Assembly (NCBI RefSeq): GCF_000153025.1
Contig: NZ_CH672432.1
Coordinates: 563,087 to 627,086 of the forward strand
Length of the DNA stretch: 64,000 bases
Reading direction: 5' to 3'
Origin: Marinomonas sp. MED121
GTDB taxonomy: Bacteria; Pseudomonadota; Gammaproteobacteria; Pseudomonadales; Marinomonadaceae
Positions within the stretch are counted from its first letter, which is position 1; the number at the start of each line of letters is the position of its first letter. The translations under genes were made by a program, and so were the position numbers. The notes beneath the pieces were generated by a model. That model was not told the origin of the DNA, searched no databases, and saw only the letters and a program-made list of their open reading frames with translations. Below are positions 62,906-64,000 of the stretch, in pieces.

Positions 62906-64000
62906 TGCTTATTTCCTCTATTGCAGTACTTACCTTTATAAGACGAATATCGTGAGAAATCTGTGTAATCCTTTCTCTGCTTTCAGGGGGCTCATCGACA
63001 TAAAAATCATTCAAAGTTACTTCCGAAAGTCTGCAATATTCTTCGGCAAAGCACTCAATCTCAGTTGCATGTTCACACCCTGTTACCATAGCAGTCACTT
63101 CAAATAATGATGAAATAGCCTGGCTGTTGTTCATTATTTTAATAACTAATTGTTTCTTAGTTTGCGCCCCAATTGTTGTTGGTAAATAAATTTTATTTCC
63201 ATTTTTATATAGAATTAACTGTTCATTCTGCTTGTGGATAAATTTTGTACGACACATTTCACTAAAGATTGAAAATAAGTATTGCTTTAAATTATCAACA
63301 TTTGTAAGAAGAGCTTTTTCAATGGTTTTTCCTGTATCCAAAGCTACATGAGGATTAAGTTTTTTAAAGTAATGCCATAACTCATTTGCGGATAAGTCTA
63401 TTAAGATGTCCATAACTACATTTAAATTAGAATCATCATTTAAATATGCTTCAGCAATATCAGGCTGGCATAAGTCTTGATCATCAAGAAACTCTTCAAA
63501 GGTTTTTATGAATAGCAGTTTAAATTTTGATGCTAGGTAAGCATCATCACTATCTCTAATTCGATCATTGGTAAAAAGGTCTATAATTTCTTTAAAAGTA
63601 ATCGGTGTTTCATTTTCACAATTAAGGTTAGTATGCTTTAAAATAACATTTTCATCTAGTTTTGCTAATAGAGCACAAAACAGCTTATCTAACGCTTCAT
63701 CATTTGAGTTAATATTCAGGGCAAGATTAAGATCAGAGATAGCATTTTTTACTTTTTCATCAATATCATTAATATCGCATGCAAAAGTATCACCATACCT
63801 ATATTGTTCAACCCTATTTATAACTCCTGCATCAGCCGTTGATAAATAAGCCTCATTAAGAACCGTTTGAATGCTATCTTCGTTAATTAAGCGATCATCT
63901 TCTTCCTTTGCTTGCCTAAGAATTTTTACCTTTTTTTCTGTAACATTGTCTTCAGTAAAAGCCTTATGAATAAAAGAATCATTAGGATCTTCAATATGAT
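62898..64000 (-). CDS. Large upstream protein of the three-gene system, C-terminal 367 residues (LmuA-like?), cut by the window edge
   Basis: The frame is open from 62898 to the right edge and continues beyond it. An in-frame ATG at 63413 could be taken as a start, but upstream codons continue with coherent protein sequence (LDKLFCALLAKLDENVILKH, FKEIIDLFTNDRIRDSDD, LLFIKTFEEFLDDQD), so it is internal. The visible part is mainly helical. In Lamassu and ABC-three-component systems the first gene carries an N-terminal effector, often a nuclease, that would lie outside this window. The effector type is therefore unknown here. Confidence 0.65.
   Translation of the reverse strand, partial: HIEDPNDSFIHKAFTEDNVTEKKVKILRQAKEEDDRLINEDSIQTVLNEAYLSTADAGVINRVEQYRYGDTFACDINDIDEKVKNAISDLNLALNINSNDEALDKLFCALLAKLDENVILKHTNLNCENETPITFKEIIDLFTNDRIRDSDDAYLASKFKLLFIKTFEEFLDDQDLCQPDIAEAYLNDDSNLNVVMDILIDLSANELWHYFKKLNPHVALDTGKTIEKALLTNVDNLKQYLFSIFSEMCRTKFIHKQNEQLILYKNGNKIYLPTTIGAQTKKQLVIKIMNNSQAISSLFEVTAMVTGCEHATEIECFAEEYCRLSEVTLNDFYVDEPPESRERITQISHDIRLIKVSTAIEEISNA

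Noticed and set aside
63411..63413. ATG as the start of a 171-residue gene
   Set aside because: The same frame is open from here to the window edge with protein-like composition, so this is an internal Met of a longer gene.
1..64000. CRISPR arrays, rRNA or tRNA genes
   Set aside because: No regularly spaced repeats or RNA gene signatures were seen on reading; the only tandem repeat is the 9-bp one at 32979-33023.

Overview
The window looks like the chromosome of a marine gammaproteobacterium, most like Marinomonas and its Oceanospirillales relatives. I infer this from the gene mix: a LiuR-controlled leucine-degradation operon, a glucosylglycerate osmolyte operon, RarD, RluF, SulP, heme-type chemoreceptors and many LysR regulators. 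The base composition is moderately AT-rich. No rRNA, tRNA or CRISPR array was seen.

Region 1 (1-12.7 kb) is accessory and rich in mobile DNA. It holds a deaminase cut by the left edge, a lipoprotein hydrolase, a GFA protein, RarD, a Phd/ParE-type toxin-antitoxin pair and a VOC protein. An IS3-family (IS407-like) element with a 4-bp target duplication has split an AraC-type regulator gene. A REP-associated tyrosine transposase, a remnant of a second copy and several REP-like motifs follow. Next comes a decayed chromosomal integron: a LexA box, an intI remnant of about 43 codons with an internal stop, the attI side, a TIR-domain cassette and a DUF6602 (predicted nuclease) cassette, each bounded by attC sites, and probably a further DUF998 cassette.

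Region 2 (12.7-24 kb) carries LysR/SulP, rluF with a long basic tail, a periplasmic binding protein, two diguanylate cyclases, a chemoreceptor with a CxxCH heme-c motif, and a STAS-like protein. Region 3 (24-33 kb) is the liu regulon: thiolase on one side and liuR-liuABCDE on the other of an intergenic region with two LiuR-type palindromes. It takes isovaleryl-CoA to acetyl-CoA and acetoacetate.

Region 4 (33-56.8 kb) is mostly housekeeping and metabolic: an MFS transporter that seems to start with ATC, a histidine phosphatase fused to a PPC domain, a gpgP-gpgS-phosphorylase osmolyte operon, GST, a P5C-reductase-like protein, a thioredoxin-like protein, an MDR oxidoreductase, pirin, a secreted lipase-like protein, SDR plus patatin lipoprotein, and a PqiA-like membrane protein. 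Divergently placed LysR genes suggest local control of several of these.

Region 5 (57-64 kb) is AT-rich accessory DNA. It has one unknown protein, a papain/transglutaminase-like Cys-His-Asp protein and an EEP nuclease-like protein with a polybasic N-terminus, then a three-gene set resembling Lamassu/ABC-three-component defence: an SMC/Rad50-like ATPase with a zinc-hook CxxC, a small middle protein, and a large protein running off the right edge.

A family of roughly 260-315-bp elements with about 19-bp terminal inverted repeats and flanking TA occurs five times (4.9, 9.0, 21.4, 38.2 and 48.0 kb). It behaves like a MITE of the IS630/Tc1-mariner type.
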